64,000 nt of DNA from Trochalopteron elliotii (Eukaryota; Chordata; Aves; Passeriformes; Leiothrichidae), in the NCBI GenBank assembly GCA_024734555.1, contig JANPWX010000332.1, positions 504,457-568,456 of the forward strand, read 5' to 3'. Shown piece after piece: positions 23,230 through 33,085 of the stretch (the stretch's first letter is position 1; the number at the start of each line of letters is the position of its first letter). Position numbers and translations under genes: made by a program. The notes under the pieces were generated by a model, which searched no databases, was not told the DNA's origin, and saw nothing but the letters and a program-made list of their open reading frames with translations.

Positions 23230-23282
23230 AAAAAAAAAAAAAAACAAAAAACAAAAAAAAAACAAAACCAACAACAAACAGC
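23230..23282. repeat. A-rich low-complexity tract with C interruptions
   Basis: A runs separated by single C, grading into CAACAA units. No retrocopy body is recognisable upstream. Confidence 0.9.
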
Positions 23283-24100
23283 CACAAATCTGCCTGTGTC
23301 CAGCTTTCTCTGCTCAGATGGAACTTTTGCTCACTTCCTATAAAACTGTTTTAAGCTTTCTATCAATGTGTTTTTTAATATCAGTGTTGTTATTTTTTAA
23401 ATTTCTTTTTTGGTAGCTATTAAAATACCCAAATAGCTTTTAAAAGTTTCTCTGGGGACTTGCCCTTCCAACTCATTTATCTTAATTTTGAAGATGGAGA
23501 CAAACTTCTTATTAATGTTTCAAAGATGACATGACATCAAAGAGTTTGAATATTAAATGCCTTAATTACAGATGAAGGCTGATAAAACGAGATCACCTCT
23601 GGAGTTTTATTAAACAGGAATTGCAACTACATTCACAGAGATTTAGGACTACACCAGCCTAACCCCAAGTAGCAAAAGATTATTTTTGGAGAGGGAGAAT
23701 AATATTTTTCTCACTTGTATAACTCCAGTGTACAACTGCAAATTGCTACCTACAAAACCAACACTCTGAAATTATCCATCACACACTGACCATGTTGCTT
23801 TTCTTGCTGGGCTCTGAGTGGGTTTGTGAGTTTAAGAAGATTTTTGCCACAACCAGAGTGTCACAGGCAGAATTCAGAGTTGTATTTCCCCACTTTTCCT
23901 TGGGCAGGTTAAAAAAGAGGCTTTATCTGCTTTTCTCTGACCCTTATTTTACCCTCACTCAGTGGCTGCCCTGAGTGCTTCCAGTTTGACAGAATTTTAG
24001 CTGCTGGAATTGCAGGGGGACACCAGAGGAAACGGTGGTGCCAACTCCTAGGACTGCAAACCCAGATTTTCAGTGGAGGGAACACCAGGAGGGAACTTAC
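23283..24100. other. Unique AT-rich sequence
   Basis: Nothing recognised. AT-rich with several TTAATT motifs between 23400 and 23760. Confidence 0.45.
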
Positions 24101-24163
24101 CACAAAACCTCAGGGATTTTCCCTGGCTGTGTGGGAGTCGTTCCTCACTCAGGACAAAACTTT
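24101..24163 (-). other. Possible 63-nt internal exon, unidentified
   Basis: On the minus strand, the acceptor CAGTCCTCTCCTGCCAG (strong pyrimidine tract) and the donor GTG/GTAAGT bound 63 nt that are open in the frame ...SFVLSEERLPHSQGKSLRFC. This frame starts within a split codon and ends in phase 1. I do not recognise the peptide. A pseudo-exon or lncRNA exon remains possible. Confidence 0.22.
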
Positions 24164-24429
24164 CTGGCAGGAGAGGACTGAGGGGAATCATGTTTGTGGT
24201 GGGGTTTTGGGGTGTTTTAAGCCCCAGATGACAAGCACCCATGAGTAACCAGCAGAGTCTGTCAATATTCACATTACACAATGAATGGATTGAATGGATT
24301 CGTCATTTGGGGGTTTGGTTTGTCCAGACCTGAGCAGGGTATGAAACCAGCACGTTAAAGGAGTCTCCTCAGGGCAGCCAGTCTGGGTGTTTAAGAGGCT
24401 TTGATTATGTGCAAATCACTCTTTTACAG

Positions 24430-24544
24430 CAAAACTACTCAGAAAAGCTCCCAGAGTAATTTCCACTCAAAATCTAGAGGTTTCCAAGGATCCCGTCCAA
24501 AACACTGCAGGATGGAGCTTTGTACCTGCCCTTCCTGGTGCAAG
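24430..24544 (+). other. Possible 115-nt internal exon, unidentified
   Basis: The acceptor CACTCTTTTACAG and the perfect donor CAAG/GTAAGT flank a segment open in one frame (beginning KTTQKSSQSNFHSKSRGFQG and ending ...CTCPSWCK exactly at the splice site). Ser/Lys-rich with terminal cysteines; no family recognised. It lies 270 bp from, and on the opposite strand to, the candidate at 24101-24163, so both cannot belong to one transcript. Confidence 0.22.
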
Positions 24545-24883
24545 GTAAGTTTTAATTGTACCCCTTTTAACTTAATGAAGCTTTGGCAGGGAGAGCTGTG
24601 AACAGTCTCATTTCCCAGCGAGTTCAGCCTCAGGTCTGTCAGGGGATGGCAGAGCAAACGTCCCACGGCACGTGCACAGCTCACAGGCACAGAAACCCAT
24701 GACAACCTGAACCTTAAAACTGTTGAAGATCACAAAGGACCTTCACAAAGATCTCACAAAGGCGGCAGGTCTTGGACCTCAAAAAATAAAAGTTTCCCGT
24801 TTTCTGATGATTTGGGGTTGTCCCTTTGGTACCCCAAGGACTGAGCTCTGAGCTGCTCTGATGGGGTGACCCAGGTAGTGTTG
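24545..24883. other. Unique sequence
   Basis: No gene or repeat recognised up to the CR1 5' truncation point. Confidence 0.4.
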
Positions 24884-25312
24884 GGAAGTGTCCAGGGAAG
24901 GGAAAGGAATGGAGCTGGGGAAGGGTCTGGAGCAGCTGAGGGAGCTGGGGAAGGGGCTCAGCCTGGAGAAAAGGAGGCTCAGGGGGGGCCTTGTGGCTCT
25001 GCACAACTCCCTGACAGGAGGGGGCAGCCAGGTGGGTGACCATGACAAGAGGGAACAGCCTCAGGCTGTGCCAAGGGAGGTTAAGATTGGATTTTACCAA
25101 TAATTCTTTCATGGAAATGGTTGTGAGGCTCTGGAGTGGGTTCCCCAGGGCAGTGGTGGAGTTGCCATCCCTGCAGGGATCAAAAGCTGGGCAGCTGTGG
25201 CACCCAGAGAGTTCAGGGGTGGGGGTGGCACTGCTGGGTTAGAGGTCGGACTTGATGATCTCAAGGGGGATTTTTTTCAACCTAAATGGTTCCATAATTC
25301 TGTGATTCTGGA
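24884..25312 (+). mobile_element. CR1 LINE 3' fragment, 5'-truncated
   Basis: About 430 bp on the plus strand. Ordered hallmarks are GCTCAGCCTGGAGAAAAGGA, then CCCCAGGGCAGTGGTGGAGT, then GGTCGGACTTGATGATCTCA, and the terminal CATAATTCTGTGATTCTG. The 3' tail is intact, which is the best-preserved CR1 end in the window. Its subfamily differs from the 10192 and 44107 copies (ATGATCTC rather than the shorter ending). No intact ORF2 frame remains. Confidence 0.94.
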
Positions 25313-26186
25313 AAAGGCTTTAAAGCACAGAACCCCAGATTACAGAGGCAGTAATAGATGGCTTAGAACAGCCCAACTGTCATCAGCATTTTAAGATTTC
25401 AAAATCCTCATTTTGTTTTCCCTGCTTTTGGCTGAGGTCAGAAGATGAAGTTTCACTGATCTTTCCTGATGTGAAATTCCCGAGTGTGAAATTCCCTGCT
25501 CTGGTAGCATTGTCCCAAAAAAGCAAAACCACTGAGGGAGTTTCTCCTGTACTTGCTCTCTTATTCTGCACTTCACACAGTAGCAAGAGCATTTCAGCAA
25601 GGAACCTGGATGTAAGGCTTAGTTTTAACTTGCTGGTGACTAATTTTAACCACATTTGATGATAACAATTACTTTCAGCACATATTATCCCATATTTATG
25701 AGCTTAACGAGTTGCTATCCATTCCTTCTATTTTAAGGTAGCTATGAAGTCACCTTTCATCTTTTCATTGATATTATTATTTTTTCTTCAAAACCCAGGG
25801 ATGTTTGGGAAGACTCATCATGATTGAATCCCCAAGTGAGCAGCTCTGGGAAAGCTGGGTGAGTTATCCCAAAAACAACAGGCAGAGATGACAAACACCA
25901 GGATGTTTTCCTTCTGGGAAGAACCCAGCTTTCCAGTGGAAATAGATGTATTTTTTTCTCCATATTCAGCAGCACATTTGGGTAGGGCTGGATGGTGCAA
26001 AACCCTTTCAATCTGCCTGGGCACAGCCACGAAAACACTCTGGGATCAAAAACCAAGCCAAGCCTGGCTGGCTCAGCAGCAGTCCTGATCCTTTCCTCTC
26101 TCTTCTTGCCACAGGCTTTCTTGTCCTGCATGTTTAAAAATCTTTGGTGGGGGAAGGAGATGAGGATGTGGGGACCACAGGGACAT
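25313..26186. other. Unique sequence
   Basis: No gene recognised. Several 60-124 codon frames overlap on both strands. Confidence 0.45.
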
Positions 26187-26672
26187 TGTTGATAGCAAGC
26201 TTGTAGTGCTTTCTTTCCAAAACACCTTAATTTTCAAGTCCAGGACACTGTCCCCCCGTCCAGGGGAGCCTGAGCTGGTGGCAGCTCCCTGTCCCCTGTC
26301 CCCTACGGCTGTGACATCTCCAGGGACAGGCAGTGGCACGTCCCAGGAATGTCCAGCCCCACTGCCCCTGGCACATCCCACCGCCGAGCCTGGGCTGTGC
26401 TAAACGGCTCCAGCCCGAGTAATCCCCTTCCAATTGCCATTTGCATAATTGCCTCCTGCTCTCAGATCTCCTGCAGTTCCTTTTAGGTGAAGCCTTCTTG
26501 TCTCCTTATCCGAGGTGGTTGCTTAATGCTGCAACTTGCTGGAAAACGGCAACATCTTCTCCCCCCTCACCCCCCCGGGCCAGCTGCACTTCCAAGGGTG
26601 GGGACACGTGTGCCAGCACACTTGGAAATTAAGGTGTTTTGGAAAGAAAGCGCTACAGGCTTGCTATCAACA
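26187..26672. repeat. Long inverted repeat: two 53-bp arms, 380-bp spacer
   Basis: The left arm (26187-26239) and right arm (26620-26672) are reverse complements at 50 of 53 positions. All three differences are T on the left opposite G on the right, so a plus-strand RNA could form an unbroken 53-bp duplex with three G.U pairs. The arms start TGTTGATAGC. I see no target-site duplication beside them, and the 380-bp GC-richer centre has no transposase frame. It could be a non-autonomous DNA transposon (MITE), a foldback element or an inverted duplication. I do not recognise the family. Confidence 0.92.
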
Positions 26673-27273
26673 TGCACAGCAATAAATCAGGGCCAACATC
26701 TCCTCCCCGCAGCTCCCAGAGTGAGCCAGAGGTGCCAATGTTCCTCAGGGAGCTCTGGTTTTGCTGTTTTGGTAATTTGGTGGCTGTGACAGGCTGGATT
26801 TCAGTCCAGGAGCTCAGTCCAGGAGCAGCAGGAGCTCAGGGAGCTTTGAGTTTGTGTCAAAAAATCTGAGCAAGGCAGGGATGACTGCCCAAGGTGTGAT
26901 CACACCCCTCGGGTACTGCCACAAGGTCAGAGCTGAGCAGGGAGCAGGAAAAGAGGTGGAGTTGAGTTGATCCAGCTCCTTCAGTGCCCACTCTTCACCT
27001 GGCACCCATAAAATTCCTTATGAGACCCATTTCAGGGCAGTTCTGACTGAACGCAGGGCTCTCCCTGAAGCCAGCAGGTTCCTTGATGGTGGGGATGGAA
27101 TCCTCTTCCTGCCTGCTCAGCTGGCATCACATGGAGCTGATTTTTAGCAGAAAATAGTTGAGTTGAGCCTGGACAGAAACACTCCCTGAGGGGTGGAATG
27201 TCCTCTCTCTGTGCTGGCATTTGCAAAGCAAACACCCCACCAGGAACGGTGTGGCGGAGAAAAGGTTCTGCCC
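26673..27273. other. Unique sequence
   Basis: No gene recognised. Confidence 0.4.
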
Positions 27274-27400
27274 TGGCTGCAGGGAATGATTCTGAGCCTT
27301 TCCTAGTTGCAGGGAATTATTCTGAGCCTTTCCTGGCTGCAGAGAATTATTCTGAGCCTTTCCTGGTTGCAGGGAATTATTCTGAACCTTTCCTGGCTGC
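27274..27400. repeat. Minisatellite, 30-bp unit x 4.2
   Basis: Copies begin at 27274, 27304, 27334 and 27364, with a partial one at 27394. The unit is TGGCTGCAGGGAATTATTCT followed by GAGCCTTTCC. Because 30 is a multiple of three, frames on both strands stay open and give ten-residue repeats such as NYSEPFLVAG (27198-27569, +). I see no promoter, splice site or homologue supporting a protein, so this is annotated as a tandem repeat. Confidence 0.95.
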
Positions 27401-30061
27401 CTGGCATGGTCCTGTCCTGTCCCTTGAGAGGTTTCCAACAAGGCAGGAGCTTCACCTTTCCCAGCTGATGAGCAAACCTGCTCTGAGAGCAGCACAAGCA
27501 AAGGCACATTTGGTGTGTTGGCCTGGGAAAACTCACAAGAGGCAAATCCATGAATATAAAGAAATTTAAAATAATGACAAATAATGCTCTTCCTTTATAG
27601 AAAACAACACCACCACGAAAAGATGCCTGTGAGGATAAAACCATCAGTTATGTGGAGGGTTTATGCCAGTGCTTGGTTCTCACCTACCTTGCACTCCACC
27701 TGGTTGTGCTGTTGACCACGAAGCCCCAGCCTGTGGGGTTATCTGGAAAACAGGAAATTGCTTGTGACTAATTCCATCTCCATGTGCTGTGAGTCAGAAA
27801 TCTTGGCGACAAGGAAAGAAAAGAATAGGGGGGGAAAAAAAGAGTAGACAAAAAACCAAAAAGAGTTTCCCGGGCCAGAGAAAGGAAAGAAAGGAAGTGA
27901 TTTTCCCCTTTAGAGGCTCGTGTGAGGCTGCTCAGTGTCAAAGGCAGGTGTCCCAGGCTGGCACAAGAAGCCACAAATGACATTCTGAGCTGTAGAATTG
28001 CTTCTGGTTCAGCTCATTTGACTAATTAATACATAAATAGCACCTCAATGTGTTGATTTCATCTTTCTTCAAAACATGCTTCTGGAGCAGGAGGGTTTGT
28101 GCCAGGCTTTATTTACCCAAGATCTCTCCAGGAGGCAAAAAAAAGGGAAAAAAAAAAAGAAGAAGAAACAAGCTCTCTTTCAAGTCCTGCTTGCTCAAGT
28201 TTTGATTCAGATTTAAGTTTGCCTTCTCCAGCCTTGCAATTATCTTTTTTTATTTTTATTTTCCTTTTATTAAAAGAATTGTTGCAAGAGCAAAGCTTTC
28301 TATTTTCCATGAAGGGAGACTCATCAATTCCCCTCTTCTTGTCTCCCACTCTGTTTTTTTACCCACCTATCTGAATTATAAGACAAACTCAGAAATATTT
28401 TGAGGGAGATACACAGGGCCCTTTACTGTGTGAACTGGGAAAATTTTGTGCTGCAGCTCTGGAACATCAAGGCCAAACCCCCTGTTTTGAAATATAATCA
28501 CTCAGTACCTCAGCTGCCACTTGGCACTACTGAAATCCCCTCCTCAAAATTTTTATCCCTATTTGTACTTCTGTCATCTGCTGGATGTCCCGAGGGAGAT
28601 GCAAAAGTTTTTTCTGTGACATTTCTGTGCTGCTGAAACCTCCTGCTCCTTAAACCCCTCCAGACTGAGGAGGGGTTCCCTCCCCAGGTCTCCCAGGTTC
28701 CTTTCACAGCCCTGCCAAGGATGTGGTGTGACTTGAATTAAATCAATTAACTTTTTAGTGCCTCAGCAGTGCTGGGCATACATTTCCTGGGGAGGGGGAG
28801 TTGAAGGCTCCTTCTGCAGCTTTGTAAAGTGCTTTAAAACACCGAGGCAGAGGCAGCAGAGAAATGCAAAGAGCTCTGGGTTGGGTTTTTTTTTTGTGAT
28901 CTCAGAGGCAACAAGTCACTCTCAGGGGTGCAAAGAGACATTTGACATTTGGGCTGGGAGCAGAGCTGTGCTGGCAGGGTCCTTATTCTCCAGCTCATTC
29001 TCCAAATGGATGGAGAACACAAAACTCCCCTCCAAACTTCCCACCAAAAATCTTGGGGGAAAGGCTGAGGATTATCCCAGAACAGGATACAGCCTTTCCC
29101 TTTGGGAAAGGACCAACATTCCCTAAATGCAGAATTCTCTGCCATGGTCCCAGCCCCTGGGATATCCCCAAATGAAACATCACAAGATCCCAAAGCAGAG
29201 GAAGGGGGACTCAGGCCATGCTCTGGCTCTGCATTGTGTTCATCCTGCAGCACTGCAAGGGGCTGAACAGGGGCAGAGAGAGAGCTGCAAACCCTGCAAA
29301 CCTTGAACAGCACCAAGACTGGAATTAAAGCCCATTTCCCTGATTCCAGGAGCACTTTCAGCAGGCACAAATCCATGATTACATGTGGCTGTCTCGAGAG
29401 CAACTGGAATTGCTGCACGCACAAGAACTTGGGACTTGGAAGAGTTAATTAATCTTGTGCTTGCACAAATGAAGTGCTTGGGGTTTAATTGAGTCCAATA
29501 GGTCCATATTTCATAGTTCCTGAAATTAATTTGGGTTTATATCTGACAGAGGCTTTGCCTGCTGGGTGATTTTTGGAGTGATAAGGTCAGTGCTGCTCAG
29601 GTTCTTGGGATGTTGTTGAGTAAAGAGCCACAACTCTGTCAGTGACTTGGGAGGCAAAACTGGCTCCTGCTGCTGCACTTTGAGGCCACAGAAAAAGGGG
29701 TTTGAAATCCCCCTCACTGCTGGAGAGTGAATCAAATGCCTCATGTGTGTGGGCACCAGAATAAATAATTGTTAATATTAATGAAGATTAGAGTTAAGAT
29801 GTAGCTCCTGACCATGGCACCCCTCCCCATGGGACTGTTCTTATCCCTGGAGAACTGAGCTGACACTTTTCCTGAGGGGGTTCCATCATCTGGGCATGGC
29901 CAGAGCTATCCCCAGCTCCTCCCAGGGAATGGGGCAGCTCAGGAAAGGCCATTTCTTGTCCTCTGGTGATCCTGGGGCAGCGTCCCATGTGTGTCTCCAT
30001 TTTCCCTTTGCCTTGGTGAGCCCTTGGTGCAATGCCACAGCTCCTGATCTCACTCCAGCTC
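27401..30061. other. Unique non-coding sequence
   Basis: No gene recognised. The 196-codon minus frame at 28834-29424 has no recognisable domain and is overlapped by open frames on the other strand. An 8-bp stem-loop CCTTTCCC-TTT-GGGAAAGG sits at 29093-29111. A-rich purine patches occur at 27820-27850 and 28138-28168. Confidence 0.5.
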
Positions 30062-30165
30062 CCTTCTGGCACTCAGGGAATGCCAGAGAAGACCAGAGCT
30101 CACCTTCCCACCACACAGGGAATGCCAGGAGAAGAGCAGAGCTCACCTTCTGGCACACAGGGAGT
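30062..30165. repeat. Imperfect ~42-bp tandem repeat (2.5 copies)
   Basis: Copies at 30062-30102 and 30103-30145, with a partial third to 30165. They share CAGGGAATGCCAG and CAGAGCTCACCTTC. Old and diverged. Confidence 0.8.
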
Positions 30166-32440
30166 GACTCATGCTCACAGAGAGAACTGGATTTATCTGG
30201 GTGCTCATGGAATCTCACTGCACCATCAAAGCAGAAATGAGAGGCCTGAGCCACCTCCCCCACTGTAAGTCATCATAAGCCCATTGAAATCAATTAAGTT
30301 AAATATATGAAATTAAGATGAGGCCTGAAGTCAGGAATTTGAGCTACTTAGACCTAAACCACTCCAAGGCTTCCACATGTAGGAGATTTTCCAACCCCAC
30401 AAAACTATAGGTTTCTTATCACTGCTGTCAAGGAACGACTCAGCCTTGCAGAATAAATCTTGAAAAAGCTCCTGCTTATCATAAAGCTCTCTGCACTGCT
30501 CCTGTGGTGGGTGAAAGGCCTGAGATTGAATATCCTCAGGGCAAAAAGCAGCTCCTTCATGGAAAAACATCATTAAGAGTACGAAAATCTATTTTAAGGG
30601 ATATACTTCATACACTTCACAGCACTGTAAGAAATAAATGCTTAATTATTTTAGATGGAACGATTTGCAAGTTTTATTTTGCCACTTGTGCTTGTTTACC
30701 TTTAGGAACTCACACAAGGCAGGGTGGGAGATGCTGCAGCCACACACACAGGGTGAAATCCAAAGCCTTCTGGAGCCAGTGGGAACTTTGCCACTGGAAG
30801 TCAACAGTTTTAAGAAGCCAACCAAGCAGAAAACCCCAAATCCAAATGGCTCTGTTGGTCTGTTCAGCACTGGTCCTGGTTGGAAAATGCTTTATTGTGC
30901 CATGGAAATTTATAATGAGGAAAGGGGTGGGAGGGGAGAGGTTTGTTGTTGCCAGCTCAGTCCTTGATGGGAAGGTTTTCTCCAGCCTTCCTCCGTGGTG
31001 AAGGGAGAGGGCAGGCCCGGGGGCCTGGCAGAGTCAGCCACAGAAATTCAGTCCCACAGAGTGAGACTTTCAGAAATCCCCTCAAATAACATTCCAGCAT
31101 TCACTTTCCACAAGTTTAACTCATGGGCAGGCTGGTGCCTCCATCCCAATGGCCCTGCTGAATTCAGTGACGTGGGAGGAAAGTTCCTTTCTGGGCAAAT
31201 AAAAACATGAGGTGGTGTCCTGGGTTTACAGGGTGATGGGAAGCTTGAGATGGGCTGGGGAAGGAAGAGGAAACTCCAAGAAGAGGGAGGAAAAAGGAAA
31301 AAAAGAACAGTTAGGAACAGAGTCATGGTTAGACATTGAGAAAAAAGTGGAAAGATAAAACCAAGTAATGGTGGGGCAGCACATGGGGAGCTCAGGAAAT
31401 AAAGCAAGGCTGTGCAAGAGACACTCAATCCTAAAATGGGCATTCTGGAGGGGAGGGAAAAAAGCATGTAAGGATTTAATGTACAGCAAAAATACTTTCT
31501 GCATGCAAGCAACTGTTTTCATTAGAGAAACTGCCAGAGCCTTGGCCAGGAAGAGAAAAGGGAGGAAGAGCATAAAGACAGTTGAAAACAGCAAAAAAAA
31601 ACCAACCCCAGCACCGAGGGGAGAGGAGGAAGCTCAGGAGATGAGGTGTTTAGCAAGGATGAATGCAAACAAGCACACACAGGGGATACTTTAGGATCAA
31701 GTGGAAAATACTCCACATGCCTTTCCCTCAAAATCCCACATATTCCTGGAGAAAGTTGATTACCACCAAACCCCACCAGCTGCAATTTTAAAAAGCACTC
31801 TCTCCACATTGCTCAGGGTGGGACCTGCTTCCTATTTGCCTCACTTTTAGCTGGCTGGCCAAGGGAGAATGGGAAAAGCAGAGTTTCCTTTTGGCCCAGT
31901 TCTCCTTGAAGCCTGGGAGCTGAATTCCACTCCTGACTTTGAATCATTGAGACTTGCTGTTGGAGCACAGTCAAGTCACATCCCTCACCTCCCTGTGATT
32001 CAAGCCTGGCTTTTAAGGGAAAAAAAAAGCAGAAAGAGCCCGTAAAGGCAGGCTCTGGATCCAAGATGAGCTGCTGTGGATTAACAGATTAAAAGTGTGG
32101 AAGTCTGTGAAGATAAAATTCACTAAAGGAGGAACAAGGAGCAGCACCTCCAGTCAGATGGAGCTTTGTCCCTTCTCCTGGGCTCTTGGAGATATTTCCA
32201 CTGCCTCATAGGAGGCTCTGGTTCCAAAGCAGGCTGTGGTAATGGTGTGTGAAGATGTGTGAAGGCACCAGGCTGCCAGCTTGGAACCAGCTAATTACCT
32301 CAATGGGGCTGGTGTCTGATGGAGAAGCTGCTCCCACCTTGTAAATTCTTTGCATAATAGAGGAAATCAACCCCATTGTTTTTATGAACTCGTAATTAAG
32401 CGATGGAAATGGGATTCCAATAGGTTCATTCCAGCCAGGT
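30166..32440. other. Unique non-coding sequence
   Basis: No gene recognised. The minus frame at 30331-30573 (80 codons, ending ...WKPWSGLGLSSSNS) has a protein-like composition but no homologue I can name and no clear splice sites. The purine-rich stretch 31230-31330 is low complexity. Confidence 0.45.
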
Positions 32441-32580
32441 TGGTTGGTGCAGTGGAAGGATCCCGGACCTGCCAGGGGACTCAGGGTGTGTCACTGCCTG
32501 CCTCAGTTTCTCCATCTGCAGAACAGGGACAGTGTCTTCACCCTGCTGGTGACAAGCCCTGCAAGGCTTCCCTGATTGTT
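32441..32580 (+). mobile_element. Possible MIR-like CORE-SINE relic
   Basis: The order of motifs resembles the amniote MIR/CORE-SINE family: GCAGTGGAAGGATCCCGGAC, then TGTCACTGCCTGCCTCAGTT, then TCTCCATCTGCAGAACAGGG. The CTCAGTTTCYCCATCTGYARAA portion is the most diagnostic. In birds such copies are ancient and sometimes lie in conserved elements. Boundaries are approximate, and a profile search would be needed to confirm it. Confidence 0.45.
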
Positions 32581-32819
32581 GTTTGCAACACTTGGGGTGC
32601 CGTGGATGGAAGGTGTTAGAGGGGGAATCACTGAATCATGAATCACTGTTAGGCACACGCCACTTTTTCGTGGATTTTTGTGAAGATTTTGTCATGCTGG
32701 GCACAGGGTGGCACTTGCCTGTCACCTCCAGGTTATCCTTCAACTCAGATCCTCACAGTTGCTTATCAAGCAACCCTTCCAACCCTCCTCTCTCGAGGGA
32801 CAGAGGATCCCTGTGCCTT

Positions 32820-33085
32820 TGTCTGTGCCTTTATTTAATGAAGCAATTATGCCTGCTAACGACATTCTTCGAGAAACATCCTATCTAAAGTTTCCCACCA
32901 TTCTTGCACTGGTAGCTTTCCCCCTTCCCTCCTCCTTTCCCTTATTAATTTATGAAGCAGCTAATTATGATCCCTGCAGGCTAAATAACTGTGCAGTTAG
33001 AGATGCACTAGATGAGTGGGTATGGCAAGGCAGCGCAGAGCATTTTTCTCTTTGCCTATTACATGTATTGTTTTAGGTAATTAAC
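32820..33085. promoter_or_regulatory. Block resembling a conserved non-coding element
   Basis: A unique block with TTATTAATTTATG, GCTAATTATGATCC (bicoid/homeodomain-like) and GGTAATTAACAT motifs, balanced composition, and no repeat or splice-bounded frame. It is among the most enhancer-like stretches in the window. This is inferred from motif clustering only. Confidence 0.3.

Noticed and set aside
22773..23354. 193-codon plus ORF
   Set aside because: Its first part lies antisense in the solo LTR and it ends in the A-rich tract; a by-product of repeats.
28834..29424. 196-codon minus-strand ORF
   Set aside because: Low-information composition and no family; overlapping frames on the other strand.
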